The notes: generated by a model from the letters alone, not told the origin. A DNA stretch of 64,000 bases from Paraphaeosphaeria minitans (GCA_015832175.1 WJXW01000002.1:2480001-2544000), one strand, 5' to 3'. Shown: positions 42,121 to 53,992, counted from the first letter of the stretch. Made by a program: numbers and translations.

Positions 42121-44364
42121 CTACAGACCAGGAGTCGTTTTAGGTATAGTTGTCGCACTGGTACTGCTCCCCCTCCTTGTCATCGTGGCAACAGCCTCGT
42201 CGTTCATCAGCGCACTCTCCCGTACGTCGCGGTAATCGTCGTCAATGTCTGCGTCAACCACTTCCATGTCGTTCTCCCAGTCGTCATCTTCTTCATCCCC
42301 AAAGCAAAACAGATCGCATGCACTTCCCACGGCAACCTTCCGGTGCTTACCCGCCGGTATCGTGCAACCGCCAATTGTCTTACGGTATTCAGCAGCATAG
42401 GTTTCCGCGATAGACGAGATGTTGGAATGGGGTATCAAGTCGCCGCGATGGAGGAGGTACGGAAGGTGGGCTATTTCGGGAAGATCACCCTCGAAAGGTA
42501 AGATGAGGTGCAGGGGACGTGAGTGGGAGACTACTTTGCTCTCCGACAGCTTCGGTGTCGGTGCAGCTATGTCGCCACGAAGGAATGGTTCGTTTGTCTG
42601 TATCGGTAGAGCAGTCGCATCGTCTCCATGCCTCGCTTTTGGCGGCGCGAACTCTTCGGGGATGCGATACAGCTCGTTGTGGATAGTGACCAGAGCTTCT
42701 TCAGATGTGGCTCCGGGGTAGAACAAGGCGTAGCCTCGGGCACGCATGAACTCCAGCGTGTACTCCATCCAGGCCGGGAGAGTCTCCGATATAAGCTTAT
42801 TTCGCTGTGGCGCTTCCGACTGCTTTGCCACGCGGTTGCTGAGGAATGAGTGCAGCTCTGCCCACTTGTCGCCAAAATACAATGTCGCGTGGCTATTGGG
42901 AGCTTGCCAAAGGTACGGCACACTTTTTGTGTCCGGAAAAAGCTCAGAGTATCGCGGGGAATGCATCTCGGGGGGTTTGGGTGGGTTGAGTTTCGTTTCC
43001 CCGTTGAGTAGAACGGAGGGAAGCTCCAGCGTCACGCCCATTACGCCTGCGGCGTCGTCTTCGGCGTACGTTGAGTATCTGTACTCCAGCAAAGTGAAAC
43101 TGAGATATTGGTAATATTGCGGCGAAAGCTCTGCCTGCGGGGAAAGCAGCAAGAGGTGCGAGTTTTTGGAGCTAGGGTAGAAGAGCTCGAGGAAACGGAC
43201 GGCAGATTCCTCCTGCGTCGCGCGTTGATTTCCAATTTTGCGTCTGGTTGTTATGTGACTCTGATGGCCCGAGGGCGGCCACTTGAAATCGTCCAAGAAT
43301 TGTTCCACTGTTTCATCAAGATCCGCAGGCAATTCGAGCGTTATGTGAGGCAGATTCAGACCACTGTAGTCAGCGGATCGGATCGACTTGAGAAGACGAG
43401 CAACGCTCGCAGAGTCTGGCGGCACCTGGATGAGTATATCGACAGTGGGTAGGTTCCAGCTCCGCAAGGACCCAGCATCGAGCCGAGTTATCCACATGGT
43501 GCTGTCCAGTTTGTCTCTCGGTATCTCGATGAGGGGCATGTGCAACGCCTCTGTCTTGGCGCGTACACCTCTTGTGAAGAAGCCGTCCTCGGACAGAGGA
43601 TCGTCTATTATAGCTGCCTGTGGGTGTAGGAATGTGTTGATGTGGGTCATGGCGGCCATGACACTGAGCTCGGCTCGGTCTTCTGAGCTGTATTCGGTCC
43701 AGTCTGGCCGCGCATCGTGCCAGATGGCAGGGCATTTGATTTGGTCTATGCCATTAATCTCCAGTATCTGAGCCACATCAATGTCTTCCCTGCCCATAAA
43801 TGCCGCATGCACATAGTTTCTACTCCATCGCGCCATCTCACAAATCATAGGGAGCATCGTGGACGCGCTGTGCAGGCTGGAGATGGGAAAGACGATGTTG
43901 CGATTGACGGCGCGGTAGCCGTACGTGTGGGAGGCGCCGTGCAGCGAGGCAGCGAGGCGGTAGAACCTGAACTGACCGTCGAAGGTGTGCGGCGCGGGCT
44001 CACCCGCCCTGGGCGCTCTGTATCCTGGCGGTGGCCCCGTGGGTTCCTCGTTGGCAGCTTGCTCGTGGGCGTAGTTGAACCTGCCGGGCGGCGCACTTGC
44101 GTATTCCGCCGTAGTGATCTGATCGGTCCAGCCGCCCGAGGACGGCATGTTCTTGACGAGGAGATAGGCCATGCACAGGCCAACGATGGCCAGCAATATG
44201 CGCCGGCGTCGCCAGCGCAGCGGCGTGCTCCTCGGCGTCCATTTTGGCATGCGCGCGGCGCCCGGCTTATGGTCGTCGTCCTTCTTGCCCAGCTCTTCGT
44301 CGCCAGGCAGCATCGATCGCAGCATGCTCCCCCGGATCAAACCTTCCTGTAGAATCCCAGGCAT
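42121..44364 (-). CDS. type II membrane protein, fungal glycosyltransferase-like
   Basis: An intronless ORF of 747 residues. A cytosolic basic stretch (WRRRR) leads into one transmembrane helix near residues 54-70 (ILLAIVGLCMAYLLV), the topology of Golgi glycosyltransferases. The lumenal part has conserved-looking blocks: RFYRLAASLHGASHTYGYRAVNRNIVF, VHAAFMGREDIDVAQILEINGID, an alpha/beta region like a GT-A fold (PTVDILIQVPPDSASVARLLKSI) and ALFYPGATSEEALVTIHNELY. Fungal databases carry a family of this layout labelled 'glycosyltransferase 2', which is the basis of my call. I cannot point to a definite DxD metal site, and the donor and acceptor are unknown. An acidic, Asp-rich C-terminus follows a Cys-containing segment (SACDLFCFGDEEDDDWEND). 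Confidence 0.65.
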   Translation of the reverse strand: MPGILQEGLIRGSMLRSMLPGDEELGKKDDDHKPGAARMPKWTPRSTPLRWRRRRILLAIVGLCMAYLLVKNMPSSGGWTDQITTAEYASAPPGRFNYAHEQAANEEPTGPPPGYRAPRAGEPAPHTFDGQFRFYRLAASLHGASHTYGYRAVNRNIVFPISSLHSASTMLPMICEMARWSRNYVHAAFMGREDIDVAQILEINGIDQIKCPAIWHDARPDWTEYSSEDRAELSVMAAMTHINTFLHPQAAIIDDPLSEDGFFTRGVRAKTEALHMPLIEIPRDKLDSTMWITRLDAGSLRSWNLPTVDILIQVPPDSASVARLLKSIRSADYSGLNLPHITLELPADLDETVEQFLDDFKWPPSGHQSHITTRRKIGNQRATQEESAVRFLELFYPSSKNSHLLLLSPQAELSPQYYQYLSFTLLEYRYSTYAEDDAAGVMGVTLELPSVLLNGETKLNPPKPPEMHSPRYSELFPDTKSVPYLWQAPNSHATLYFGDKWAELHSFLSNRVAKQSEAPQRNKLISETLPAWMEYTLEFMRARGYALFYPGATSEEALVTIHNELYRIPEEFAPPKARHGDDATALPIQTNEPFLRGDIAAPTPKLSESKVVSHSRPLHLILPFEGDLPEIAHLPYLLHRGDLIPHSNISSIAETYAAEYRKTIGGCTIPAGKHRKVAVGSACDLFCFGDEEDDDWENDMEVVDADIDDDYRDVRESALMNDEAVATMTRRGSSTSATTIPKTTPGL

Positions 44365-44785
44365 GCGCGCAGCTCACACCATGGCGCTATATGCATCCGT
44401 CCGCTGTCGACGCAAGGAAGCCTGCAGGCACGCGGAGAGCCGACGAAGGGCGCACAGGCGGCAAGGCAAGACGGGGGTAAACGGCAGCACAGGCGGGCGG
44501 GCGGGCAGGCAGGCAGGCAGGCGGCGAGGGAGATGAGAGGAGATGAGAGGAGAGGAGAGGAGAGACGCGCGCAATCCAATCGAGCTCCGGACGGCTGTTC
44601 TTGCGCCTTGAGGACATGTTGCCCAGGTCGTCCCGCTAACATCATTCGGGCTAGTCTGCCATCGACCATCATCTGGCACACTGTACGAGTATCTACTGGA
44701 GTTCACTCACGCACAAATGTGTTCTTCGAGACATGCAACTTCAGCCGGCTTCGTGCTCGGATTCAAAACCGCAAACACCCGGTAT
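44365..44785. other. intergenic region with simple repeats
   Basis: This is the 5' flank of the glycosyltransferase-like gene and the 3' flank of the P450 gene. It contains the GGCA/GAGAGGA simple repeats listed separately. Confidence 0.5.
44491..44565. repeat. GGCG/GGCA and AGATGAGAGG simple repeats
   Basis: A GGCG-GGCA tetranucleotide run (about 44491-44523) is followed by a purine array of AGATGAGAGG and GAGAGGA units (about 44531-44565). Together they lie about 130-200 bp upstream of the glycosyltransferase-like start codon. Confidence 0.85.
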
Positions 44786-46474
44786 CTACGCTGCCTCTGC
44801 TAGCCTTCGGTCAGCCTCCTCGAGGCTTTTGCTCAACGCGGCCTCGTTGCGCGGCTTGAAAATGACCTTGTAGTGCCTGCACATCGTCACCAAACTGCAC
44901 GGGTCCGAGCTTCCCCGCACGGGATGCGTATCAACCTGAGTGACCGGCAAAATCTCAAAGCTGTTCAGCATCCTCATAAATGTCAAGTACAACTCCCGGT
45001 TGGCCAGCAGGCTTCCAGCACACATCCTATACCCAAGACCATATGTGAAAAGCGGTGCATCAGGCTGTTCAAGCCACCGCTCAGGTCGGAACACCTCAGG
45101 GTCGCGCCACACCTTGGGATCTGCGCGGTAACATCAGTTCATGCTCACTTTCACGTTGCGACAGCGATCATCTTACCCATGTTGCATGCCCATGCGTTCA
45201 GGTAGATGGTGCTACCAGCCGGAATCAACTTCCCTTCGTATACGACGTCCTTGACTGTGGCTCGAGGGAGCGCCAGTCTAAGAACGCAGTAATAGCGCAA
45301 ACACTCTCTCACCAAAGCCACAATGTACTCGCACTTTTGGTCGTCGTATGCATCGCACAAGGGCTCTTCGTGCGAGTGAAACTTGCCAATCTCCTCAACC
45401 GCCTTCCTCTGGATGTCTGGCCGCTGCGCAAGCAATGCAACACTCCATTGCACCAGCGTGGTAATGGTGTCAAGACCTCCCGAGAGCATCGTCAAGCTGA
45501 TCGATGTCAGTTCCTCCTTGTTTAATGCGGCACTCTTGTCCTGTATAATATTCGCTTGAATACAAGGCCTGTGAGTACCCTTCTCCATACGATCATCCAA
45601 GTCTTTGTTCAGTTTAGTCAAGTACACATCCCGCCTCCTCCTCATGTCGCGTGCCATCACGGACCCAGCGCTGAACGGGTTCAGTCTGAGGAGCGGAATG
45701 TAATCCTGGAGATTGCCGGTCGTGCTTCGAAATAGAGAGATTGCCTCTTCTACTTCGGTGATCTCGTGGAACATGGGATCATCGCGGCTTTCCATTCGTG
45801 TGCCCCAATTCAGTGTGAGCGACAGGGAGAGTGAAAGGCGCTGTATCATGGGCATAGGGTCCACGCCGACCGCGCCAGCTTTGCCGTTCACAAACCCTTC
45901 TTTGACGAAGTCCTTGGTCTCGACATCAATGTGATCAATGTACGTGGCGATTGAAGGCTTATTTAGAGCAGACGCAGCACCTTTGCGCCTCCTCTTCAAA
46001 GAGTCATTAAATGGCGAAGTTCCGATCGTCGTTCCGGCAGTGTTTGATAGCACCTGGCTTTTGTTAGAAAAAAGTCCCTTAACCTCCCTCTTTTCGCATT
46101 CGACATACCTTGTGGAACGTCCAGAACACGGGTCTTGAGCTTAATGCCTGGCTATGTTGCCCGAATATCTTCCTTGCAGACTCTGCACTATTCACCACAA
46201 TGACAGGTACATTGCCCAGCTGTATTTGGTACACATCCCCGAAGATCTTGCTCCATTCGCGGTACTTTTCGGCAGCATTGTACTTGATGTCCGGGATATT
46301 GCCAACAAGCGGCCAATTCGTCGGTCCATCGAAACCATTCACGCGTAAAGAACGGCGTACGAACTCATTGATAATAGTGTAGGTCACAGGGATACCGACG
46401 AGGACGATAACAACAAAACGAAGCATATGTTCGAATAACTGAATCGACAACAGCGGCAGGACTGTCGAGATCAT
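44786..46474 (-). CDS. cytochrome P450, CYP504 (phenylacetate hydroxylase)-like
   Basis: Three exons (46109-46474, 45177-46053, 44786-45120), introns 55 and 56 nt, encode 525 residues from ATG MISTVLPLL. An N-terminal hydrophobic anchor (MLRFVVIVLVGIPVTYTII) is followed by NWPLVGNIPDI. The I-helix reads MLSGGLDTITTLVQWSVALL, the K-helix ExxR is ECLRYY, the meander is FRPERW, and the haem loop is FTYGLGYRMCAGS with the Cys ligand near residue 448. All features needed for catalysis are there, so the gene looks intact. The stretch ANRELYLTFMRMLNSFEI after the Cys and the SGGLDT helix resemble the fungal CYP504 group that hydroxylates phenylacetate in aromatic catabolism. That subfamily assignment is tentative. 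No other catabolic gene (homogentisate path) sits nearby. Confidence 0.88.
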
Positions 46475-48265
46475 CGTGTCAAGTCTTATCAATACCTGAT
46501 AGTCTCTTTCCAGGCAAACTCTATATTCAAGACTCGGGGAAAGATACGGTGCGTTGTTTTTATCGAGTGTGATCGAGGGAGGAGTTCGAGTAGGTACTTC
46601 AAGGGAAAAAGAATGCGTTGGGCGTTCCCAAACTTCACATATGGTGAGGATGACGAACTAAATTTATACATGGCGCCAGCAGATTTCTATACCCAGAGCA
46701 ATCTCTCCACATAACGGCTGGTGCTGCGGGATCGTCATGCGGGGAGAGGGGTGGGAACGTTCGTCGCGGAATGCGCGGAAAGATTCCGCACTGGATCGCG
46801 CAGTGCCGCGCAGACGAGCTTCGAACCCGTTACTAGCTTGGCTAGCTTTCAAGGAAAAGGCCCGATCGACAGTTTGGTAACGGCTGTTCACGGCCTAGGA
46901 GGTTGGAGACATCGGTGTTAGCTTTGTGGGTCAACGTGGTCGTTATGAAGGTACGGCATCGCTCCGTCTACGCGAAAACCTTAGGTACCTAGTGCCATGC
47001 TAACACTATCGCACCGAAAAGAGATATATCAAGGGGGCCCTCTCGCACATGACGCGGCTGTGATAATTTCAGCATTGGTCGGTTGAGTACAGATTGGAAG
47101 TGAGCACAGAAGGCACTGCGTCTATCCGTCGAGAGTGTCTTAACTTCTTCACGTTCCATCATCACCTCCAATCATGACGATCCCCACCAACTCACCAGAA
47201 GATACATTCGGTTCTAGGATGCGCTGATGTGCGGTATTGTTATGCATCATCTGTCCTACAACTTCCAGGGCAACATCATGGTCCCAGTTGACCATCTTCA
47301 ATCTCATTTAGGAATCCCAGATTTATGCCTCACGCTCGCATGACTTTCGAGTATCTGTTCAGTGAAAACCAGCAGATGAGCCATCTGGAAACTCACTCCG
47401 TGGTCTTCAAGTCAATGATATCTTGCGGCGATCACATTCAACACGCTGCGAATGATTCCTTTCTTTCCATCGGTATAGCTGAAAGGTTCTTCTTCTTGGG
47501 AAGGGAGAATTCGTCGTGTCCGTTTGCTGCGCTAGCCCGAGGGACAATCAGAATGTCTACGTCTACTTGTGGTTTCAGCATGTGAGCTTTGCTACCGACA
47601 AGTCATGGGTCTGGTATATTCAAACATCGTACAGTTATTGACTCAAAGGTCCCACGTCCAGATGTACTATATCATCCATTGCAACGCGGTCATACAAGAG
47701 GAACAGGGGTCAGTCGTTATCGGTACGCAAAGAATTGAGCCCTTATCACGAACTACATCTAAAATGATAAGAAAGATAATAAGACCAGATGCGTCTTCGG
47801 AACAAGCTTTACGCCTACTGTCCCCTTTTCGGTTTGAACGACCGTTCAGAAGATATGCTGCGCCATTGGTATAAAGATCATTGCAGTCCGAGAGCAGGTA
47901 TGATGCGCAACCGTTCCGCAGAGCCTCTTGACAAGCGGTCCCTCAATCGGGCTCCACCCATACGCTCCAAACAACGCAACAAGCCATGTCACAGGCCTTG
48001 GAAGATGCAATCGTATAGCGGAACTGACAACCAACAACGTGAATTCGAGAGCATGCGGCTGTGATGTGTTCACAGTATCATAAATGCTCCTTCCAGCGCT
48101 GTGCATTCTCAGCCACCCACTCCGCCCCTTCGTGCCCACAATCGGAAGTCTTTGACTTCATCTGCACACAATCCAAGGTACTTTCTCTGCTATTCTGCAC
48201 TTTAAATAATCACACCAGGATTTCCAGTACCTCAATTTCTTTGAGAACACCACATCAACACCTTC
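46475..48265. other. 1.8-kb divergent intergenic region
   Basis: This lies between the P450 (minus) and the first hypothetical family gene (plus). Short ORFs are present without any motif. I saw no tRNA or inverted repeats. Confidence 0.45.
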
Positions 48266-50084
48266 ATGTCGACGGCAGAGCAGCCCTCCATTGCAGTGAG
48301 CAGAGGTGACGAAGGAGCACACTATCAGCACTGCAGGAATCCGCTGGTGACCAGAGGTATCTTTCAAGCACATTCTGAAGAGAGCGCCAGTGGATATCAA
48401 CACTCTGAAAATTTCTTCGACTTGAACGAGTTTTGCCACGCAGATGACGACTGGGAGGTGCATGCAAACACTTCCGACCCCACAAGCTACGCTGTTTCAA
48501 ATACCGGTATCAGCCCAGAAAAAAGCATTTCGCAGGCACCCCAAGAAACTTTCCTGGATGACGAAGTACTTCCACGTAGCGTCGAGAAGTACGATGAAGC
48601 ATCTAGCTTGGGCTACAGAGAGCAAGCGCCCGTTAGCCGACTTTCATATAATCGCCAGCCAGTTGCTCACTCCGTTGCACCTGAACTTTCTTCGCATATG
48701 TATACCACTTCGTATTACACGAAGCATACCCCGGAGCCGGCCCCAACTTCCAACACAAAATATAGTCCGTTCAAAGCACGGTTTCCGACTTCTGAGAGCG
48801 CAAGCAAGCATCGCAAGGAAGCGACACGGTTTGACAGGCAGCCTTATCGACCCCCAGATACCGATCATACCATTGCTGAGATTGAGCGAGACCGCCTTTA
48901 CCACATCGAACGAGTCTACAACGCCATGACATGTGGTGATGGGGCAAGAGACAATAAAGGTTCTATTGCCATGAAGAGATGGGTTCATGGAGCTTATTAC
49001 GATTCCAGTTTAGTCGAGGCGTATGCACATAAGGTCCTCGATTGTCTACTATTACAGGCAAATATGGGGTTTCGCGGCTGGGTAAGTTTATTCTCTGAAC
49101 AAGTCGCTTCGAGAGAGGCTAATGCGACACGGCTAGGTTCATAATGACTATGTTGCAGATGACCGCAAGGGTGATGACGAGGACCGAGATGTGACATGCG
49201 AAGAACGACTGGAGAGCCTTCTACGTGCCCTTCGAGAGGAAAAGACGATTTGCGAAGACGTCATGAACTCCGCTTGCCAGATCCGCATGTTTGTCAATGC
49301 TCCGAAGGCGTACGCAAACCGCAAATACCAAAATCGCGTTGGGAACAGCAAACGAGGCCGAACTAAAGACTCCGATCCAGCAAATGGACCGTTTAAAGTC
49401 CGTAAGTTGAACCCAAGGTCAGTCACCCGGGCTCGCCGCAGCGGATCAACCAAGGACGCTGAAATAGACCCAAACGTTCGGCTCGAAAGTCAGCCACGCG
49501 AGGTGTCATCATTTCCACGAGCTCAAGCCCAGTTCTCACCACCGTCTGTGTTTGCCGGTAGCCCCGATATGTACAGGCATCAGAGGCTTCCCCCTTCGCA
49601 AGATTTCCCGTCATTACAAAGTCGCATCCACGCGATATCGCCCACCCCACCCATGGACTCACCGTATGCTCCACGCATATCAACAGTGCCGCCGCAACAA
49701 CACACACCACTGATGTTACCTCCGGCCTTGTCACGTGGTAATTGCTCCGCACCTGCGAGCCCAGACGATGGGCAGCTTGTACACAACCCCGAAAGCGAGC
49801 AATGGCCCCCAATGCAGCAGTATGGCAACTTTTATCACCGCCATGCTGAATCACTCTTTGATGGACCTTGGGTCTCTTCTGATGGACGGCAGGACCAAGC
49901 ATGTACTGGTGTGGGAGCAAACCTTTTCGTCCAGCATCCAGAAATGGCCGACATGATGGGAAGTCTCAAACAGGACTCCAACGGGCTATATGATCGTCAG
50001 GAATTCTCGCAGCACTGGGATGCCCAACAAAGGGTCCAGCAGTTTCCATACCAAGGATCCTCAGACACACGCGATAGGCTATGA
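48266..50084 (+). CDS. hypothetical protein, member A of a two-gene family
   Basis: Two exons (48266-49081, 49137-50084), with a clean GTAAGT...CTAG intron of 55 nt, encode 587 residues. I do not know the family. The N-terminal 200 residues are Ser/Thr/Tyr/His-rich and look disordered. The central 160 residues are helical and charged: IERVYNAMTCGDGARDNKGS, VEAYAHKVLDCLL, then after the splice TCEERLESLLRALREEKTIC and VNAPKAYANRKYQNRVGNSKR. The C-terminus is Pro/Gln-rich. The same helical core, in the same order, recurs in the gene at 52577-53992, so these are diverged relatives. The basic end of the core (NRKYQNRVGNSKRGR) could be a nuclear signal. Disordered flanks around one small helical domain suggest a regulatory protein, but this is inference. 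Confidence 0.75.
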
Positions 50085-51010
50085 GCACCGCGACTATCCC
50101 GTGCCACTTTCTATCGGTATCCACTTGTCGTATCTATGTTTGGCTGTCAAGGTGTTTGAGGAGCAATATCGGATGTAGGGCATCCTACAATTACTGTTCC
50201 CAATCTCTTTATCGTTCTTGACTTTTTGTGTACCTCTCTCTTCATGATACCCCCGTTGTCTTCGGCTTGCACTGTAAATGCGATTCTGGGCTTTTTTCGT
50301 TGCCTAGCACGGAAACGTTGCAGCATTGCTAGCGTTCGTAGTTCATATCACTGATGGTGGTACGTAGTGTATAATATCGTTTTGATTGGCCTTGACTTGC
50401 AAAGCGGTGTGAACTTGTAGAAAAGCGAAGCCTTTAATGACCTGGCGTAATGCGGACAACAGTCCGTATTGGCAACTGTGTTGTTGGAACAACCATTGAG
50501 TATCTCGACACCTTACGGGGCTAGCTGGGACAAAAGATGAGTAAAATAGCCGACACTTATACACTGTAGGAGAGGACGAAGAGATACGTGACGAAAAAGA
50601 GTCAACGCACTTAGTATTTACCCAGTTCATGATCGAAATCCAACATGAAATTGTTCTCCCCAAATGCGTATCCTAGCGAAGCCAGCCACTCATTGGATGC
50701 TAGAAAGCACCTAGCGAGTTCGAATTCCATCTTAGAAGTGCCTATGCCGGCTTGATGACGGGCCTAGCGTTGAGCGATCAGAACTCGAGAGCTTAACGCA
50801 GGAAATCATTCGGTACCTGCAGGCCCGTGAGCATAATCTATAATCAAACGGACTCGCTGCAGACGGAGACACGATTCGGTGAGGGTTTCAGAACAGGGCC
50901 CATGAAGGTTGTTCTCGTCTGATTGCCCAAAAGGTTTCCAACAATGGCAGTAATCGCCGGGCAGAGCAGCCTCTCGCTGATGACGATAATACTGATGTGA
51001 ATTTTCAATT
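50085..51010. other. intergenic region, convergent 3' flanks
   Basis: This lies between member A (plus) and the minus-strand hypothetical gene. No supported gene or repeat is seen. Confidence 0.45.
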
Positions 51011-51917
51011 CTACTGTATCCCTCCATACTTGGTGTAACATTGACTGTATCCTTGCGAGGATATCATGAGTATCATCGAGATCGAGAATCGCAGTTGATC
51101 CGGTGTGTCAAGTTCCTTGTCGGTAGCCGGGAGCTCCATCAATTGATTCCGTCTCATAAGCAACTCTTCACCGTCAACAGGGACGAGTTTTCGTGCTCCG
51201 AAGTCTTCCTCGCACATCAGAGTGACTTCCCCCATCAACGATGACTCGGACATAGTCGAGAGGTGTGGTTTCTGCTACGGCAGGCTCTAGTACTTGCAGA
51301 GAACGAGGGACGTTTATTTGTGTACGAGTAACTGACAACGGGTCATCGTACATACCAGAGGCAGTGTGACCCTCGCGTACTTGTACGGCCTCTCGGTCTT
51401 CCACTTGAGGTAGACTCGAGAAATCTCCTTCATCACGAAAATGCTAAATATGCCCTACCGAAGAGTAAATTTTGGAAGGGCCAGGCTGCTGACGAAGCAG
51501 CATTTCGAGAACCTCATCGGTTTTGCCTTCGCTTGAGCGTCCCTCACCTGCTATCATGAACGTAAGAAACCTTTTAATGCGATCCACAACCTCCGAAGGA
51601 TGAGGATGAGGCTGATTGTTATGAATGAGGTTCCTTATAAGGTCGTTGATCAATCGAATTTTCTAATTGCTTGAGGGAGACTGAAACTCAGCGCTGCGCA
51701 CCTGACCCCAAGCCTGGTCGATGAAGTCCTGGGGAGCGCCTTCAAAGTGAATCAGTGTTTCCAGGGCATGTAAAGCTCGGTTACCATCGGAGGCTTGAGC
51801 CATGTGGTTGTCCGAGATATCATGAGAAGGTGTCCCCAAAAGATTACTGACAGCAGAGACGGAATCTAAAAGATCCTCAACGTTGGGTATGGAGATAGGT
51901 GGTCCCTGAGAGTCCAT
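51011..51917 (-). CDS. hypothetical protein, tentative four-exon model
   Basis: I do not recognise this protein. In one frame, coding-like segments follow one another but are broken by stops. Splicing at 51702/51662 (39 nt), 51459/51403 (55 nt) and 51356/51274 (81 nt) removes them and gives 243 residues. The parts are MDSQGPPISIPNVEDLLDSV with ALHALETLIHFEGAPQDFI, then LINDLIRNLIHNN and VVDRIKRFLTFMIAGEGRSS, then WKTERPYKYARVTLPL, then MGEVTLMCEEDFGARKLVPVDGEELLMRRN. The helical, acidic composition looks protein-like and all borders follow GT-AG. The first intron is unusually short, so an alternative is a gene with an in-frame TAG at 51663-51665. It sits between the two related hypothetical genes, on the opposite strand. 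Confidence 0.35.
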
Positions 51918-52576
51918 TGCTACGCTTAGGTCGTGAGATAGTCAGTGGAAGTAGAAAAGTTGAGCTTTTGGGTTGAGGAAGTTCTGTTGCCCAGAAGAAC
52001 CTTCTAATCTAAACGCGGTCACTGTATTGATTACGGACATTCTGTTCTTCTTGACGAGGGTGAGAATACAGACAGCTTGACATTGTATGGGGAGTGCATA
52101 TAGGTGATACCAGATTATTTGGCATTGACCTAGCTAAGCGTTTTTACCTGTCCGTAAGGGCGTGGTATGCTTCGCGTATACCATGCACTCGAATTGGGTT
52201 AGAAATGTTTAGCTCCTCGTGCTCGAAGTCTACACCCTCACTTCATTCGGGAGTCTGGGACCAAACGACTGACAAGAAGCAGTGCACAGCTAGTGCGGCC
52301 AATGGCCACGTTGTGATTCACCGTTCACTTGCAGCGCGTCTCTCCACGTTTGTTGACGTGCTTGGGGTGAAGAGCGCGAACGTGTCGAAGACAAACGCAC
52401 GCCGCTAACGGTGAAGTACCTGAAGTCACCTATTTCGCGACTCTTGTTCGCCCTCCACCTTCCTTACTGCACACCACACGCGCAGCATCCGCGTTCTGAT
52501 CATTCCCTCTCACTTCGCACGTCTCACGCAGCCAGAGCCAATGACCTTCTAACTGTTTCTGTAGACCTCGTTCACA
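51918..52576. other. divergent intergenic region
   Basis: This is the shared 5' region of the minus-strand hypothetical gene and family member B. No specific element was recognised. Confidence 0.5.
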
Positions 52577-53992
52577 ATGTCAGAAGATGCCGCCAACTGC
52601 GACAATAACGCAAGCTTTGCGCATGATACCACTCAAGGCACGCAGTCGCCGTATGCTTTTTTGTATGCGGTCGCTCTACGGGGACTTGATAATCCATTTG
52701 CACAATTCTTGAAGAAGCTACATGGTGTTTCGGGTACCGTCAAAGTCGGCCACGCTTCTGGAATCGGCAGCTATTCGGTCACAGCTGAGGCCGGTGAGTG
52801 AACTTCCGGTGCAGTGCTCCAAGACTTTTACGTTAACCAATATAAAACAGAAGCGACGGAGGCTCTCCAACTGTTGTACCGCGATGCTGAGCATCCCCGA
52901 TTTAAGGACAGCTGGGCTCGCGCTCTGACTTACCGCAACCGCCCGCTCGAAGAGGCTACGCCGACCAACCGGGCAGACGGCACCATTCAGGAAGTGATCC
53001 AGCAGGCAGAAGACTGGGTAGATGTCATGTATGAAGCCATGTGCAACACAGACAACGTCCGTAACAAGACTACCAGCATCGAACTCGCGATGTTCAAATC
53101 ACCCTTGCTAGACAAGAAGGCTGTCGAGGCTGCGTGTCGATCGATCCTGGTAAGCACCGCCATACAATAGCACATTTTGTATGACTAATCGAAAACAGAT
53201 TGCTCTCATCCATCGTTGCGTTGTTGGGTTTTGCGGCCTTAGACTATGTGCTTTCGGTCCTGTGCGCGCTGATAAGAAGCTGACGTGCCAAGAACGCCTA
53301 CTTTCCGTCGTCAACGCACTCAAGGTGAGATTTTTTGGTTCTTCTTCTTCTTGTTCTTCTCATTATACTGGGAACAAGATTTCTGATGTCATAATAGCTT
53401 GATAAGAGGATCTGCAAAGATGTATTGACCGAGGACTCCAAGATTTTCCTCTTGGTGCACGCACCCTCTGCACTTCTGAAGGTAAGTTAGGTACATTGTG
53501 GGTGGCCGACTATCTTTTCTCCTAATCACACAAGTACAGACCAAGAAGAGCCAAGAGAAAGGCAACGACGTGAAGCGCGACCTGCTCGCTGCAGCCTCCG
53601 CAGCCCGTCGCCAAGCACAGCAGTCCACCTCTCCCCTCGAGAATCCGCCGGCAGCCGTATCGACTAGTTCGAGTCCAGCCCCCGATGTTCTGCCAACTCG
53701 CGAGACTCTGACAGCAGTCTCGCTTGAGCCTACACCTATACTCTCGACATCGGCTGCTACTGCGAGTCCATACTCGCTTCCCGGAGGCTTGAGCGTGTTG
53801 TGTTCGCAAGGATTTGCGACCTTGAACGAGGAGCGCATTTCCAACAAGCGCAGCAGTGGTGAGCTAAACGACGGCTATGTGAACGGAGGCAAGCGCACAC
53901 GTACGACGGCCGACACGAGTGGACACGATGCGCAAGTGGACATGAAGCTGGAGTCTGATGATGATGATAACGATGATGAAGACATTGTCTAG
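52577..53992 (+). CDS. hypothetical protein, member B of a two-gene family
   Basis: Five exons (52577-52793, 52851-53149, 53199-53324, 53398-53481, 53540-53992) with canonical borders and consistent phase give 392 residues. The core contains VDVMYEAMCNTDNVRNKTTS, VEAACRSILIALIHRCVVG, LTCQERLLSVVNALKLDKRIC and LVHAPSALLKTKKSQEKGNDV. This matches member A block by block: Y-x-AM...RNK, VEA, CxERLxSxxxAL, K-x-IC and V-x-AP-x-A. Member B is shorter at the N-terminus (SPYAFLYAVALRGLDNPFAQFLKKLHG), has three more introns, and ends in an Ala/Ser/Pro-rich tail with a basic KRTRTT patch and an acidic DDDDNDDEDIV terminus, which would fit a nuclear protein. Function unknown. The intron differences say the duplication is old or the two were not copied from each other locally. 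Confidence 0.78.

Noticed and set aside
43717..44352. 211-residue plus-strand ORF
   Set aside because: It is antisense to the glycosyltransferase-like gene, Arg/Val-rich, with no motif.
46800..46830. tRNA-like TTCGAA sequence on the minus strand
   Set aside because: The T-arm stem has a mismatch and no matching acceptor, D or anticodon arms could be found.
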